DNA of 64,000 bases from Algoriphagus aestuariicola (GCF_017254835.1 NZ_JAFKCW010000003.1:744001-808000), one strand, 5' to 3'; shown: positions 1 to 9,190, numbered from the stretch's first letter. Program-made: numbers and translations. The notes: generated by a model from the sequence alone, not told the origin.

Positions 1-813
1 AAGCTATCCCTAGAAACCCATCTTATCGAAAACCTGTACTTTGCTGGCCAAATCAACGGAACTACCGGCTACGAGGAAGCCGCATCACAGGGATTGATCG
101 CTGGAATAAATGCCAGCTTAAAAGTGCAAGAAAAAGATCCGTTTATCCTCAAGAGATCTGATGCATACATAGGAGTTTTGGTCGATGACTTGATAAATAA
201 AGGCACCGAGGAGCCTTACAGAATGTTTACCTCTAGGGCAGAATTTCGACTTCTATTGCGGCAAGACAATGCAGATTTACGTCTTACCAAACTCGGCTAC
301 GATATCGGCCTTGCCTCTGAGGATCGATTCAAAAAGATGCTCGACAAGAAATCAGCCACAGCAAGCTTGATCAACGAGCTAAAACAGAAAAAAATGGGTC
401 CAGAAGGTGTAAATTCCATATTGGAATCAATGGGAACCGCTACCATTCAGGAAAAAACAAGCGCTGAAAAACTTTTGAAACGCCCTCAGATAGGTGTTCG
501 TGAACTCATGTCCTTAGATGAAGACCTGCGGGAAAGTCTAAAGAAATATACCAAAGAAGTCCAAGAACAAGCGGAAATCCAGATCAAGTACGATAGCTAT
601 ATCGATAAGGAACAGCAAATGGTGGCCAAACTTTCCAATATGGAAAATTTCCGAATACCTCATCGTTTCGACTATCTCTCTATCACAGCCTTGTCCAACG
701 AAGGAAAACAAAAACTAAACAAAATCCGACCGGAAACCCTCGGACAAGCCTCACGGATCAGCGGAGTTTCGCCTGCCGATTTGTCTATATTAACAGTCTA
801 TTTGGGACGATAA
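1..813 (+). CDS. mnmG: tRNA uridine-5-carboxymethylaminomethyl modification enzyme MnmG (GidA), C-terminal part
   Basis: The frame is open from base 1, so the 5' part of the gene lies outside the window; 270 residues remain. The first residues carry the MnmG signature GQINGTTGYEEAA, followed by the conserved segment EEPYRMFTSRAEFRLLLR and the helical C-terminal domain, which binds tRNA and MnmE. With MnmE the enzyme makes the cmnm5 group on the wobble uridine of several tRNAs, using FAD and tetrahydrofolate. TAA is at 811-813 and the next gene begins one base later. An internal TTG at 94 is not the real start. mnmG/gidA lies next to oriC in many bacteria, which fits the candidate origin at 3370-3841. 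Confidence 0.97.
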   Translation, partial: KLSLETHLIENLYFAGQINGTTGYEEAASQGLIAGINASLKVQEKDPFILKRSDAYIGVLVDDLINKGTEEPYRMFTSRAEFRLLLRQDNADLRLTKLGYDIGLASEDRFKKMLDKKSATASLINELKQKKMGPEGVNSILESMGTATIQEKTSAEKLLKRPQIGVRELMSLDEDLRESLKKYTKEVQEQAEIQIKYDSYIDKEQQMVAKLSNMENFRIPHRFDYLSITALSNEGKQKLNKIRPETLGQASRISGVSPADLSILTVYLGR

Positions 814-814
814 A

Positions 815-1708
815 ATGCTAGAACGACTCAGTAAGTGCCCACTCTGTAAAAGTGGGCTTTTTCTTAACTACACTGAAATAATTGACCACGCAGTGACCAA
901 GGAAATCTTCGTACTCTGCAAATGCTCAAACTGCCAACTGCTTTTTACCAATCCGAGACCTGTTCAGGAAAAAATAGGTCCATATTACGACTTTCCAGAA
1001 TACTACTCACACGAGGATAAGGCAAAAAATATAACGCAATGGATCTATCAAAAGGTCAGAAACTATAGCATAACCAAAAAAATAACTTCGATTGAAAAGA
1101 TGATTCCAACAGGAAGCCTCTTGGACTACGGTTGTGGAACCGGGGAATTGTTAGTTGCCGCAAAGCAGCGGGGGTGGAAGATTGCAGGAGTTGAACCTAA
1201 CGACAAAGCTAGAAAGCAAGCAAGCCAAAAATTGAACAAAAAGGTCAAAGCGTCCATCGATGAGTTAAAGAAAAATTCCTCCTTTGACGTGATCACTCTT
1301 TACCACGTATTAGAGCACATTCACCAGCTCAGGAAAACCGTGAAAAAAATCGTATCACACTTAAAATCAGATGGTTACCTACTAATAGCCGTCCCAAATC
1401 ATCAAAGTTGGGACGGAAAAAAATACGGGCAATATTGGGCCGGTTGGGATGTCCCAAGACACCTATACCACTTTGGGCAGGACTCTATGAAAAAGTTCGA
1501 GGAAGAGTTCGGAGTCGAATTGAAGGAAACGCAGCCGATGAAATTCGACAGCTTCTATGTCTCCCTACTTTCCGAAGGCTATATGGTTAAGTCATCCACA
1601 CTAATCTCAAAATATTCCAAAGCAATTCGGGCGGGACTTAATTCAAACAGAGCCGCAAAAACTCCAGGCCAATTTTCCAGCAACATTTTCGTTTTCCAAA
1701 AGAAGTGA
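815..1708 (+). CDS. Class I SAM-dependent methyltransferase with N-terminal zinc-ribbon-like Cys motif
   Basis: 297 residues. Two Cys pairs, C8-x2-C11 and C37-x2-C40, suggest a small zinc knuckle at the N terminus. A class I methyltransferase fold follows, with motif I LDYGCGTGE at about 103-111 (SAM binding) and the HVLEHI motif at about 164-169, as in Methyltransf_11/23-type enzymes. Substrate is unknown; relatives with this architecture modify small molecules or sugars. The ATG lies one base after the mnmG stop, and the stop overlaps the start of the next gene by four bases (GTGA), so translation is probably coupled. Confidence 0.85.
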   Translation: MLERLSKCPLCKSGLFLNYTEIIDHAVTKEIFVLCKCSNCQLLFTNPRPVQEKIGPYYDFPEYYSHEDKAKNITQWIYQKVRNYSITKKITSIEKMIPTGSLLDYGCGTGELLVAAKQRGWKIAGVEPNDKARKQASQKLNKKVKASIDELKKNSSFDVITLYHVLEHIHQLRKTVKKIVSHLKSDGYLLIAVPNHQSWDGKKYGQYWAGWDVPRHLYHFGQDSMKKFEEEFGVELKETQPMKFDSFYVSLLSEGYMVKSSTLISKYSKAIRAGLNSNRAAKTPGQFSSNIFVFQKK

Positions 1709-3369
1709 AAAAACTAAGATTACTGCTATTCGGATTTATCCTATTGCTAGCCTATTCCTGTGCAAAACAAAGCACACCTACAGGTGGACCCAGAGACGAA
1801 GACGCTCCGATTCTCATTTCATCCGATCCGGTCACAGAAAGCCTAAATACTAAGCCTGAAACGATCACACTGACTTTTGATGAATACATCAAACTGGAAA
1901 ACCCATCTAAAGGAATAGTGATCACACCTAGAATCGCCAAAGACGAAGTCGAATTTACTACGCTGAAAAATGTAGTCACAATCAAGCTCAACCAGGAGCT
2001 CGAGGACAGCACCACCTACGTTTTTGACTTTCAAAAATCGGTGGTGGACATCTCCGAAGAAAATCCAGCAGAGAACCTTAAATTGGTTTTCTCAACAGGC
2101 TCAGCGATAGATAGTATTAGTCTTTCCGGAAAAGTGAACTTTTACTTTCCAGGATCAAAACCTGACTTCAAGGACGTTCTTGTCGGCATATATCCTCTAG
2201 GAGACACTACTGACGTGCTCACTGCACCTCCATACTATCTAAGCCAAGTCGACACAGCAGGAAATTTCCGAATCAGCAACATCAAAAACGGAAAGTATAT
2301 GGCCTATGCCTGGAAAGACGCAAACGGTACGCTTAAAGCCGAATTTAAATCAGAAGAATATGATTTTTCGCTAGACACATTGGTCTTAAACCAGAACTTG
2401 GAAAACCTCAACTTCAACCTCTCCAAAGCTGATATCACTCCAATCCGAATCCTGAGGACGGCAACATTTGGACAAAATTTCGATGTCATTGTAAACCGAA
2501 CACCCGCTTCGACTACCGTCGAAAACGATTTACTCGGTGAGGAATATTTCTTTAGCAATACAGATGGACGCATCAGAATATATTCAAAGAACCCAAAACC
2601 AGACAGCATTCCCTTCCAAATCAATGTTACCGATTCACTGGGATTCAGCAAAGACACCCTGGTCTGGGCTAAATTCCCAGAATCGGAAAGAAAACCTGAA
2701 AAACTCACCGTATCGGCAAACTCGGGCAAAAACTTCTATAGAAACCTCGAGGTCGAGCTGAAGTTCAACAAACCCCTTAAATCGATCAGCACGGACTCCT
2801 TATACATATCCTACGACAGCGCTTCCATCATACCCGTAAAAGAGTCCATGATGTCATACAGCGATTCATCTATGCGGGATATTCTGAAGATCCTAGTCAC
2901 AATTCCCGACTCTCTTTCGCAGGAAATATTCACCCTCAAAGCCGCAGATTCGACTTTCACGGATACAGAAAACCAAAAAAACGAAACAGCTCTTCTAGCA
3001 AATTACAGAAAATTGAAACGTGAGGGTCTCGCAGATGAAATTGCTGGAACAATACAGGGCGCAAATCCCCCGTTTATTGTCCAGTTGCTGAACACCAAAA
3101 ACGAAATCGCCCAAGAGCAATTTCTAGAAGACACCAATTCTTATTCCTTCAAAATGGTGGAGCCCGGAACTTTTAAAATTAGGGTAATAGAGGATCTCAA
3201 CGGAAACCAACGCTGGGATCCATCGAACTTTACCCAAAGGAAGCTCGCAGAGAGAGTGTTCTACTTCGTCAATACAGAACGCCAAGCGACCTTGGTGATC
3301 AGAAGCGGCTGGTCTCTGCAGGACCAAAACATCCAAGCTTCTGACCCAACTGGACTTCGAAAAGACTAG
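1705..3369 (+). CDS. Ig-like domain lipoprotein (SbsA-type Ig domain)
   Basis: 554 residues. The start is a GTG overlapping the previous stop by four bases. The N terminus is a lipoprotein signal (hydrophobic stretch, then A-Y-S-C with Cys19), so the protein should be anchored to a membrane on the periplasmic side. A bacterial Ig-like domain of the SbsA/Big_5 type follows at about 35-110, with SDPVTESLNTKPETITLTF as its core; the rest is beta-rich, with a second Ig-like stretch near 330-420. Such lipoproteins are common in Cytophagales and have no assigned reaction. It is the last gene before the candidate origin. Confidence 0.8.
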   Translation: MKKLRLLLFGFILLLAYSCAKQSTPTGGPRDEDAPILISSDPVTESLNTKPETITLTFDEYIKLENPSKGIVITPRIAKDEVEFTTLKNVVTIKLNQELEDSTTYVFDFQKSVVDISEENPAENLKLVFSTGSAIDSISLSGKVNFYFPGSKPDFKDVLVGIYPLGDTTDVLTAPPYYLSQVDTAGNFRISNIKNGKYMAYAWKDANGTLKAEFKSEEYDFSLDTLVLNQNLENLNFNLSKADITPIRILRTATFGQNFDVIVNRTPASTTVENDLLGEEYFFSNTDGRIRIYSKNPKPDSIPFQINVTDSLGFSKDTLVWAKFPESERKPEKLTVSANSGKNFYRNLEVELKFNKPLKSISTDSLYISYDSASIIPVKESMMSYSDSSMRDILKILVTIPDSLSQEIFTLKAADSTFTDTENQKNETALLANYRKLKREGLADEIAGTIQGANPPFIVQLLNTKNEIAQEQFLEDTNSYSFKMVEPGTFKIRVIEDLNGNQRWDPSNFTQRKLAERVFYFVNTERQATLVIRSGWSLQDQNIQASDPTGLRKD

Positions 3370-3841
3370 CCTAGTCCCTGTGGAAAAGCAGAGAATAGTT
3401 GTCGATAACTTCATGAAAAGTCCCGATTAGATGCAAGCTTGCCAACAAATCCAAAGCGAATCAATCGAACTGAAAAATATTTGGGGAAAAGCGATCTCTT
3501 ATCCACAACGTAATTGAGGGCTTTCCACAGCCAAATTAACCACAACACAGTCCACCGGAATAATCCACCAAAATCAAGAGTTTCTGATAACTCACAGAAG
3601 TACAGAATCGAACAAGTGGAAAAACGGTTGATAACTTGTCAAAACAGACTTGGAACCCGACCCATTCATGTGGTCAACTTTTATCCCTTCGATTATCAAC
3701 AAATCCACAGCCTTAATAACCTTAATAGTTTTTATTTAAATAAATAATTAATAGAGTTATTACCACGTGGATTCTGTGGATAGCTTTTGTGATTGAGATT
3801 GGGAATGGGTAATATTAAAATAGGCAAACCCAAAAGAATTG
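3370..3841. other. oriC: Candidate chromosomal replication origin (oriC)
   Basis: A 472-base stretch without a convincing gene. It has one perfect DnaA box TTATCCACA (3499-3507) and one-mismatch copies on both strands: TGTGGAAAA 3379-3387, TGTCGATAA 3400-3408, TTAACCACA 3536-3544, TTATCAACA 3693-3701 and TGTGGATAG 3775-3783. Several two-mismatch copies lie between them. A very AT-rich segment at about 3710-3762 could be the unwinding element, and a CCACGTGG palindrome sits at 3763-3770. Sampled rows show C>G on the + strand to the left and G>C to the right although all flanking genes face the same way. mnmG lies nearby, a classical oriC neighbour. Inference, but three independent signs agree. 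Confidence 0.75.
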
Positions 3842-5593
3842 ATGGATCTCAATAGACTCTTCGATCTGATTCCCTATCAGATTTCCAAGTACGACAAAAC
3901 GGTCGCATTGGGCCACAAGGAAGACGAAGTCTGGAAAACCTATTCTTCAAAAGATCTAAAAAGGATTGTAGACAATCTCAGTTTGGGACTTCTAGCCTCT
4001 GGGCTTAGTGCTGGAGAAAAAGTAGCAATCATCTCCGAGAATCGGCCGGAGTGGAATTTTGTCGATTTTGCCTTGCAGCAGATTGGTGCTATTTCAGTGC
4101 CTGTCTACCCTACCATCACTACGGAGGACTATGCCTATATCTTCGATCATGCTGAGGTAAAAATGCTCTTTGTGGGAGATCAGACGATCTATTCAAAAGC
4201 TTCTGAAGTAGCCGCAGGTCGAAGCATTTATTCATTTGATCTGATAGATGGTGTGGATCATTGGCACATGTTGGAGCAACTTGGCGAAACCGGGGATCTC
4301 GCCAGATTAGAACAAAGCAGAAGTCGGATCAAAGGTGAAGACCTCGTCACGATCATTTATACCTCAGGTACCACGGGCAGACCGAAAGGAGTAATGCTAA
4401 GCCATTCCAATATTCTCTCCAACGTCCTCTCGGTAGCCGAGAGGATGACCCCGCCCGCTGGAGTTTCGACAGCCCTCAGCTTTCTCCCTCTTTGCCACAT
4501 CTATGAGCGCACTGGCTTTTTCTGCTTTATATACCTTGGGTTTTCGGTCTATTATGCGGAGAGCATGGATCGGATAGGCGAAAACGTGAAGGAAGTCCAG
4601 CCCGATGTGTTTAACACGGTACCGCGACTTCTGGAGAAAGTGTATGATAAAATAGTCGCCAGAGGCTATCAATTGAAGGGCTTGAAAAAGAATCTCTTCT
4701 TTTGGGCACTGGATTTGGGTCTTCGCTATGAACCGACCCGCAATATGGGAGCATGGTACCGCTTCCAATTGAGAATGGCTAACAAGTTGATTTTCTCAAA
4801 ATGGCGTGCGGCCTTGGGTGGTAATATTGTACAGATCAATTCCGGCGCTTCTGCGCTGCAGGCTCGTTTGGCCAGGGTTTTTTGGGCGGCAGGGATTCGG
4901 GTTTGCGAAGGCTACGGCTTGACGGAGACCTCACCGGTGGTATCTGCGTCAATCGGGACACCGGATGGGATACGCATCGGCTATGTCGGAAAGGTGGTCA
5001 AAGATGTCCAAGTAAAAATCGCTTCAGACGGCGAGATTCTCGTCAAAGGACCCAATGTCATGCAAGGGTACTACAAGCAGCCTGATACCACCGCAGAGGT
5101 CCTTAAAAATGGCTGGTTTCATACCGGTGATATCGGGGAGTTTGACGGAGATTACCTCAAGATCACCGATCGCAAAAAAGAAATGTTCAAAACCTCTGGA
5201 GGCAAGTACATCGCGCCTCAGGTAATCGAGAATAAATTCAAAGAGTCCTCCTTGATCGAACAGGTAATGATAGTGGGTGATGGGAGAAACTATCCAGCAG
5301 CACTCATTGTCCCCAATTTTGAGGCATTGCATGATTACTGTCGGCGAAAGGAAATACCCTATTCTACGGATGCTGAGATGATAGTCAAGCGGGAGATCCG
5401 GGAGAAATACCAATCGGAGATTGATGGCTTGAACAAATATTTTGCGAAATGGGAACAAATCAAGCGCTTTCGACTACTTGACGAGCCCTGGGGTATAGAT
5501 TCCGGAGAGTTGACTCCCACGATGAAATTGAAGAGGAAAGTGATCATCCAAAAATTCATTGATGAAATAGAAAAGATCTACCAGCCTTCCTAG
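3842..5593 (+). CDS. AMP-forming long-chain fatty acyl-CoA synthetase
   Basis: 583 residues from the ATG at 3842 (a TTG directly before it is less likely). This is an ANL-superfamily adenylating enzyme that activates fatty acids to acyl-CoA with ATP. The AMP-binding P-loop YTSGTTGRPKGVMLSH lies near residues 174-189, the GYGLTETSP motif near 359, and the C-terminal signature GWFHTGDIGEFDGDYLKITDRKKE near 425-450. Full-length for the FAA1/FadD-type branch. It stands alone after the candidate origin, about 250 bases upstream of the MarR regulator and beta-oxidation genes, and probably supplies their substrate. Confidence 0.93.
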   Translation: MDLNRLFDLIPYQISKYDKTVALGHKEDEVWKTYSSKDLKRIVDNLSLGLLASGLSAGEKVAIISENRPEWNFVDFALQQIGAISVPVYPTITTEDYAYIFDHAEVKMLFVGDQTIYSKASEVAAGRSIYSFDLIDGVDHWHMLEQLGETGDLARLEQSRSRIKGEDLVTIIYTSGTTGRPKGVMLSHSNILSNVLSVAERMTPPAGVSTALSFLPLCHIYERTGFFCFIYLGFSVYYAESMDRIGENVKEVQPDVFNTVPRLLEKVYDKIVARGYQLKGLKKNLFFWALDLGLRYEPTRNMGAWYRFQLRMANKLIFSKWRAALGGNIVQINSGASALQARLARVFWAAGIRVCEGYGLTETSPVVSASIGTPDGIRIGYVGKVVKDVQVKIASDGEILVKGPNVMQGYYKQPDTTAEVLKNGWFHTGDIGEFDGDYLKITDRKKEMFKTSGGKYIAPQVIENKFKESSLIEQVMIVGDGRNYPAALIVPNFEALHDYCRRKEIPYSTDAEMIVKREIREKYQSEIDGLNKYFAKWEQIKRFRLLDEPWGIDSGELTPTMKLKRKVIIQKFIDEIEKIYQPS

Positions 5594-5627
5594 GTAGGTA
5601 TGGGCAATTGTCGATTTTTTAACAAAA

Positions 5628-5825
5628 AGGTCAGCTCAAAATTACTTTTTGGGTAAAGGGATTTCAGGCCATTTTTGTTTGGATTTCCTTGTAATGTCGA
5701 CCAAGTTTTAAACCATTGTTCTTTGATCCTGTAGAATGGCAGTTTTTAATTTGTGATGCATGCATAACTTTTTTGAAAATAGTATGCATGCATACAAAAT
5801 ATATTCTAAATTAGGTCAGCTCAAA
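5628..5825. repeat. Direct repeat flanking the MarR upstream region
   Basis: The 13-mer AGGTCAGCTCAAA occurs at 5628-5640 and again at 5813-5825, 185 bases apart. Looser similarity continues for about ten bases after each copy. The second copy ends 17 bases before the MarR start codon and the first lies just after the acyl-CoA synthetase gene. It may reflect local duplication or a pair of regulator sites. Confidence 0.5.
5755..5794. promoter_or_regulatory. Pair of ATGCATGCAT palindromes, probable MarR operator
   Basis: Two perfect copies of the self-complementary 10-mer ATGCATGCAT lie at 5756-5765 and 5784-5793, centres 28 bases apart, in AT-rich sequence 50-88 bases upstream of the MarR start at 5843. 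Palindromes upstream of a MarR gene usually bind the regulator itself. Autoregulation and control of the fatty-acid genes downstream are inferred. Confidence 0.55.
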
Positions 5826-5842
5826 TTCAGCTTTTGATTGCC

Positions 5843-6304
5843 ATGAAAAGAGAAGAGACTGTAGACTATCACATCAAAAGTGCTTGGCATGCCATCTCCA
5901 GGATGTATAATCAACAGGCAGCCGAGGAGGGATTTACGACTGCGATCGGATTTGTGCTGATCAATATCCACTCCAAAGACGGAACACCAGCCACCAAGAT
6001 TGCGCCTTTGATCGGATTGGAGACGCGCAGCCTTACCCGCATGCTAAAGACGATGGAGGAGAAGGGATTGATTTTCAAAAAGGCCGACCCTTTGGACAAG
6101 CGTTCGGTTCGGATTTTTCTGACTGAGGAAGGGAAGGAGAAAAAGGAAAGATCAATCAAAACCATCATGGAATTCAACGAGCAGGTTCGTGAAGTGGTCA
6201 GTCCACAAGAACTGCAAACCTTTTTTGGCGTATTTGAAAAGATCCAACTGGTAATAGACCAGGTCAATGGAAACGAAGTCAACAAGCCTGTATTTGAAAT
6301 GTAA
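5843..6304 (+). CDS. MarR family transcriptional regulator of the fatty-acid degradation genes
   Basis: 153 residues from the ATG at 5843; an in-frame TTG nine bases earlier is less likely. It has a winged-helix MarR fold: the helix pair around ATKIAPLIGLETRSLTRMLKTMEEKGLI (residues about 50-77) and the wing KKADPLDKRSVRIFLTEEG (79-97), with the D-x-R-S motif typical of MarR wings. It is followed after 44 bases by the fused beta-oxidation gene, and thiolase and acyl-CoA dehydrogenase follow on the same strand, so it probably senses an acyl-CoA or fatty acid. The ATGCATGCAT pair upstream is its likely binding site. Confidence 0.9.
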   Translation: MKREETVDYHIKSAWHAISRMYNQQAAEEGFTTAIGFVLINIHSKDGTPATKIAPLIGLETRSLTRMLKTMEEKGLIFKKADPLDKRSVRIFLTEEGKEKKERSIKTIMEFNEQVREVVSPQELQTFFGVFEKIQLVIDQVNGNEVNKPVFEM

Positions 6305-6348
6305 ACCAATCTTCCCAAAGCACATCTGTGTGCCAAAAACTCAATGCA

Positions 6349-8754
6349 ATGAACAGAACCATTAAGAAGGTAGCCATTTTAGGTTCGGGGGTGATGGGAT
6401 CACGGATCGCCTGTCATTTCGCCAACATTGGCGTTCAGGTACTTTTGCTGGATATAATCCCTTTTGAACTGTCCGAAGAGGAGCTAAAAAAAGGATTGAC
6501 CAAAGAGCATCCCGCGGTCCGCAACAGGATCGTAAACACAGCCCTACAAAATACCCTGAAGTCCAACCCCTCTCCGATCTACGACAAAGCTTTCGCCAGC
6601 CAGATCACGACGGGCAATTTCGACGATGACCTACCCAAGATCAAGGACTACGATTGGGTGATGGAAGTCGTTGTGGAGCGACTGGATATCAAGCAGTCGC
6701 TTTACGAGAAGGTGGAGAAATTCAGAAAGCCTGGTTCTCTGGTCACCTCCAATACTTCCGGTATTCCCATGCATATGATGTGCGAAGGCAGGAGCGAAGA
6801 CTTTCAATCCAATTTCGCCGGTACTCACTTTTTCAATCCTCCAAGATATCTGAGGCTTTTGGAAATCATTCCAGGTCCGAAAACAAAACCGGAAATCATC
6901 GACTTCTTGATGGAATACGGGGATCGGTTTTTGGGAAAAGAGACCGTCCTGTGCAAGGACACTCCGGCGTTCATCGCAAACCGCATTGGGGTCTATGCGA
7001 TCATCTCTGGAATGCACGCCATAGAAAAAATGGGCCTGAGCGTCTCCGAAGTGGATAAACTTACCGGGCCGGTCATAGGGAGAGCCAAATCGGCAACCTT
7101 TCGGACTATGGACGTGGTCGGGCTTGACACCACGGTCAACGTAGCCAATAACCTATACAAAGCCCTACCCCACGATGAGTCTCGGGATAAATTCAAACTC
7201 CCGCATATCGTCGAGGTGCTCTACAACAACAAGTGGTTTGGCGACAAAACCGGACAAGGCTATTTCAAGATGATCCGCCACAAGGATGGAAGCAAGGAAC
7301 TCAAGGAGCTCGATCTGAAGAGCTTTGAATACAAAGACGTAGAGAAGCCTAAGTTCAAAGCCTTGGAAGCTTCCAAGGATATAGAGGACCTCAAAAAACG
7401 AATCAAGTTTTTGGTCAACTTCGACGATAAAGCGGGTGAATTTTATCGTGCGTCATTCTACGATCTATTTAGATACTGTTCCAACCGTATCCCGGAGATC
7501 TCCGATGAGCTCTACCGCATAGACCAAGCGGTCTGCGCTGGATTTGGATGGGAGCTGGGGCCCTTTGAGACATGGGATGTGTTGGGAGTGAAAGAAACGC
7601 TCGAAAAAATGGAAGCCGCTGGAGAGAATCCAGCAGCATGGGTAAAAGAGATGCTGGATGCTGGTAACACATCCTTCTACAAAGTCGAGAATGGCAAGAA
7701 GCTTTTTTACGACATCCCCAGCAAATCCTACCAAGAGATCCCAGGAACAAAAGACTTCATCATCCTCGATACGCTCAAGTCCGCAGGCAAGAAAGTTTGG
7801 GGAAATGCCGGCTCCACGGTCTACGACATGGGTGACGATGTGATTGGATTGGAGTTCCACACGAAGATGAACTCCATGGGCTCCGAGGTAATCGAAGGCA
7901 TCAACACGGCAATCGGTATGGCAGAGAAGTCGTACAAAGGACTGGTGGTTGGCAACGAAGGGGCAAACTTCTCCGCGGGAGCCAATCTGGCCATGCTGTT
8001 CATGTTTGCAGGTGAACAGGATTTTGACGAGATCAATTTGATGGTCGCACAGTTTCAAAATACCATGATGCGGGCACGTTATTCTTCCATCCCGGTAGTT
8101 CTCGCTCCGCATAATATGGCTTTGGGCGGTGGCTGCGAGCTTTCCCTCCATTCTGACCATATCCAAGCTCATGCAGAGTTGTATATGGGCTTAGTGGAAG
8201 TAGGTGTCGGGCTGATACCGGCGGGAGGCGGTACCAAGGAGATGACGCTGCGATATTCCAATTCCATCCACAGTGGAGATGTGGAGCTCAACCGGCTGCA
8301 AGAGTACTTCATGAACATCGCGACCGCGAAAGTTTCGACCTCAGCTGAGGAAGCGAGGGGCTTGGGTTATTTGCGAAAAAGGGATGCAGTCTCCATCAAT
8401 AGGAAGCGCCAACTCGCCGATGCCAAAGAGAAAGTCTTGGCCCTGGCGGAAGCTGGCTATACACAACCGATAGAGCAGACGAATATTAAGGTGCAGGGAA
8501 AAACCTCCCTGGCGCTCTTCGAAGCGGGAATCACGGGCATGCAGTACGGAGCCTATATTTCTGAGCACGACGCCAAAATCGCGCGAAAATTAGCCTGGGT
8601 AATGTCCGGAGGGGATTTGTCATCCCCGACAGAGGTCAGTGAGCGATATCTGCTTGATTTGGAGAGGGAGGCCTTCTTGAGCTTGACTGGGGAGAAAAAA
8701 ACCCTTGAGCGGATACATAGCATTCTTTTTAAAGGAAAACCGCTAAGAAACTAA
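6349..8754 (+). CDS. 3-hydroxyacyl-CoA dehydrogenase / enoyl-CoA hydratase fusion (FadN-type)
   Basis: 801 residues from the ATG at 6349; a GTG seven codons earlier is possible but weak. Domain order: an NAD-binding 3-hydroxyacyl-CoA dehydrogenase domain first (LGSGVMGSRIACHFA near residues 12-26, THFFNPPRY near 160), the dehydrogenase C-terminal helices next, and an enoyl-CoA hydratase/crotonase domain last (GNEGANFSAGANLA near 535, GGGCELSLHSD near 590, PAGGGTKE near 625). This order is that of Bacillus FadN and the reverse of E. coli FadB. It should catalyse hydration and the second oxidation of beta-oxidation in the cytoplasm; the thiolase and acyl-CoA dehydrogenase are encoded next. Confidence 0.93.
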   Translation: MNRTIKKVAILGSGVMGSRIACHFANIGVQVLLLDIIPFELSEEELKKGLTKEHPAVRNRIVNTALQNTLKSNPSPIYDKAFASQITTGNFDDDLPKIKDYDWVMEVVVERLDIKQSLYEKVEKFRKPGSLVTSNTSGIPMHMMCEGRSEDFQSNFAGTHFFNPPRYLRLLEIIPGPKTKPEIIDFLMEYGDRFLGKETVLCKDTPAFIANRIGVYAIISGMHAIEKMGLSVSEVDKLTGPVIGRAKSATFRTMDVVGLDTTVNVANNLYKALPHDESRDKFKLPHIVEVLYNNKWFGDKTGQGYFKMIRHKDGSKELKELDLKSFEYKDVEKPKFKALEASKDIEDLKKRIKFLVNFDDKAGEFYRASFYDLFRYCSNRIPEISDELYRIDQAVCAGFGWELGPFETWDVLGVKETLEKMEAAGENPAAWVKEMLDAGNTSFYKVENGKKLFYDIPSKSYQEIPGTKDFIILDTLKSAGKKVWGNAGSTVYDMGDDVIGLEFHTKMNSMGSEVIEGINTAIGMAEKSYKGLVVGNEGANFSAGANLAMLFMFAGEQDFDEINLMVAQFQNTMMRARYSSIPVVLAPHNMALGGGCELSLHSDHIQAHAELYMGLVEVGVGLIPAGGGTKEMTLRYSNSIHSGDVELNRLQEYFMNIATAKVSTSAEEARGLGYLRKRDAVSINRKRQLADAKEKVLALAEAGYTQPIEQTNIKVQGKTSLALFEAGITGMQYGAYISEHDAKIARKLAWVMSGGDLSSPTEVSERYLLDLEREAFLSLTGEKKTLERIHSILFKGKPLRN

Positions 8755-8761
8755 AGTATCA

Positions 8762-9190
8762 AGTATCTAGTACGAAGTAACAAGAGATTTTAAACCCATC
8801 TAATCATGCACAACTTCAAAGAACTCAAAGTATGGCAGAAGGCTGTCGATTTCGCCGTGAAGATCTATTCTGTAACCAAGCTGTTTCCCAATGAGGAAAA
8901 GTTTGGACTGGTTTCACAGATGAGAAGAGCTGGAATCTCGATTCCCTCTAACATTGCCGAGGGCTGTGCCAAAACTTCCCGTAAGTCTCTTGTAAACTCA
9001 TTGGAGATCAGCTTGGGAGAAAGTTTTGAACTGGAGACACAGATGATCATCTCAGAGCGCGTTGGGATACTGAATCTTGAAACAGCAAGAGAGATGGAAG
9101 TGGATCTTGCTGAAGTGCAGCGCATGATCATGGGTTTAAAGACCTCAATTGAGGCAAAGTCTTGATACCAGCTACTCAATACTAGATACT
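8762..9190. repeat. Inverted repeat flanking the S23 gene
   Basis: AGTATCTAGTA at 8762-8772 and its exact reverse complement TACTAGATACT at 9180-9190 flank the four-helix-bundle gene. Matching extends outward on the gene side (TACT-N3 before the core), giving 15 of 18 positions. The upstream arm begins within ten bases of the preceding stop. The layout suggests a small inserted module, but no transposase is present. Confidence 0.6.
8806..9165 (+). CDS. Four-helix-bundle protein, 23S rRNA intervening-sequence (S23) family
   Basis: 119 residues. It starts with the family signature MHNFKELKVWQKAVDFA and contains the conserved QMRRAGISIPSNIAEG segment (residues about 44-59). Related proteins form pentameric helical bundles and are encoded in 23S rRNA intervening sequences, as accessory proteins of diversity-generating retroelements, or as orphan genes scattered through Bacteroidetes genomes. 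No reverse transcriptase or variable repeat is nearby, so this is an orphan copy. It splits the beta-oxidation genes, sitting between the FadN-type fusion and the thiolase, and has inverted repeats on both sides. Its role is unknown; fatty-acid metabolism should not be inferred from position. Confidence 0.88.
   Translation: MHNFKELKVWQKAVDFAVKIYSVTKLFPNEEKFGLVSQMRRAGISIPSNIAEGCAKTSRKSLVNSLEISLGESFELETQMIISERVGILNLETAREMEVDLAEVQRMIMGLKTSIEAKS

Noticed and set aside
3514-3747. 77-codon frame in the candidate origin
   Set aside because: Composition is low-complexity and AT-rich with no family resemblance; the frame runs straight through DnaA-box-like sites.
6349-8754. E. coli FadB-type assignment of the fusion protein
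   Set aside because: Domain order is reversed (dehydrogenase first, hydratase last), matching FadN-type fusions instead.
8806-9165. Diversity-generating retroelement accessory protein
   Set aside because: No reverse transcriptase, template or variable repeat within the window, so only an orphan S23 protein is claimed.
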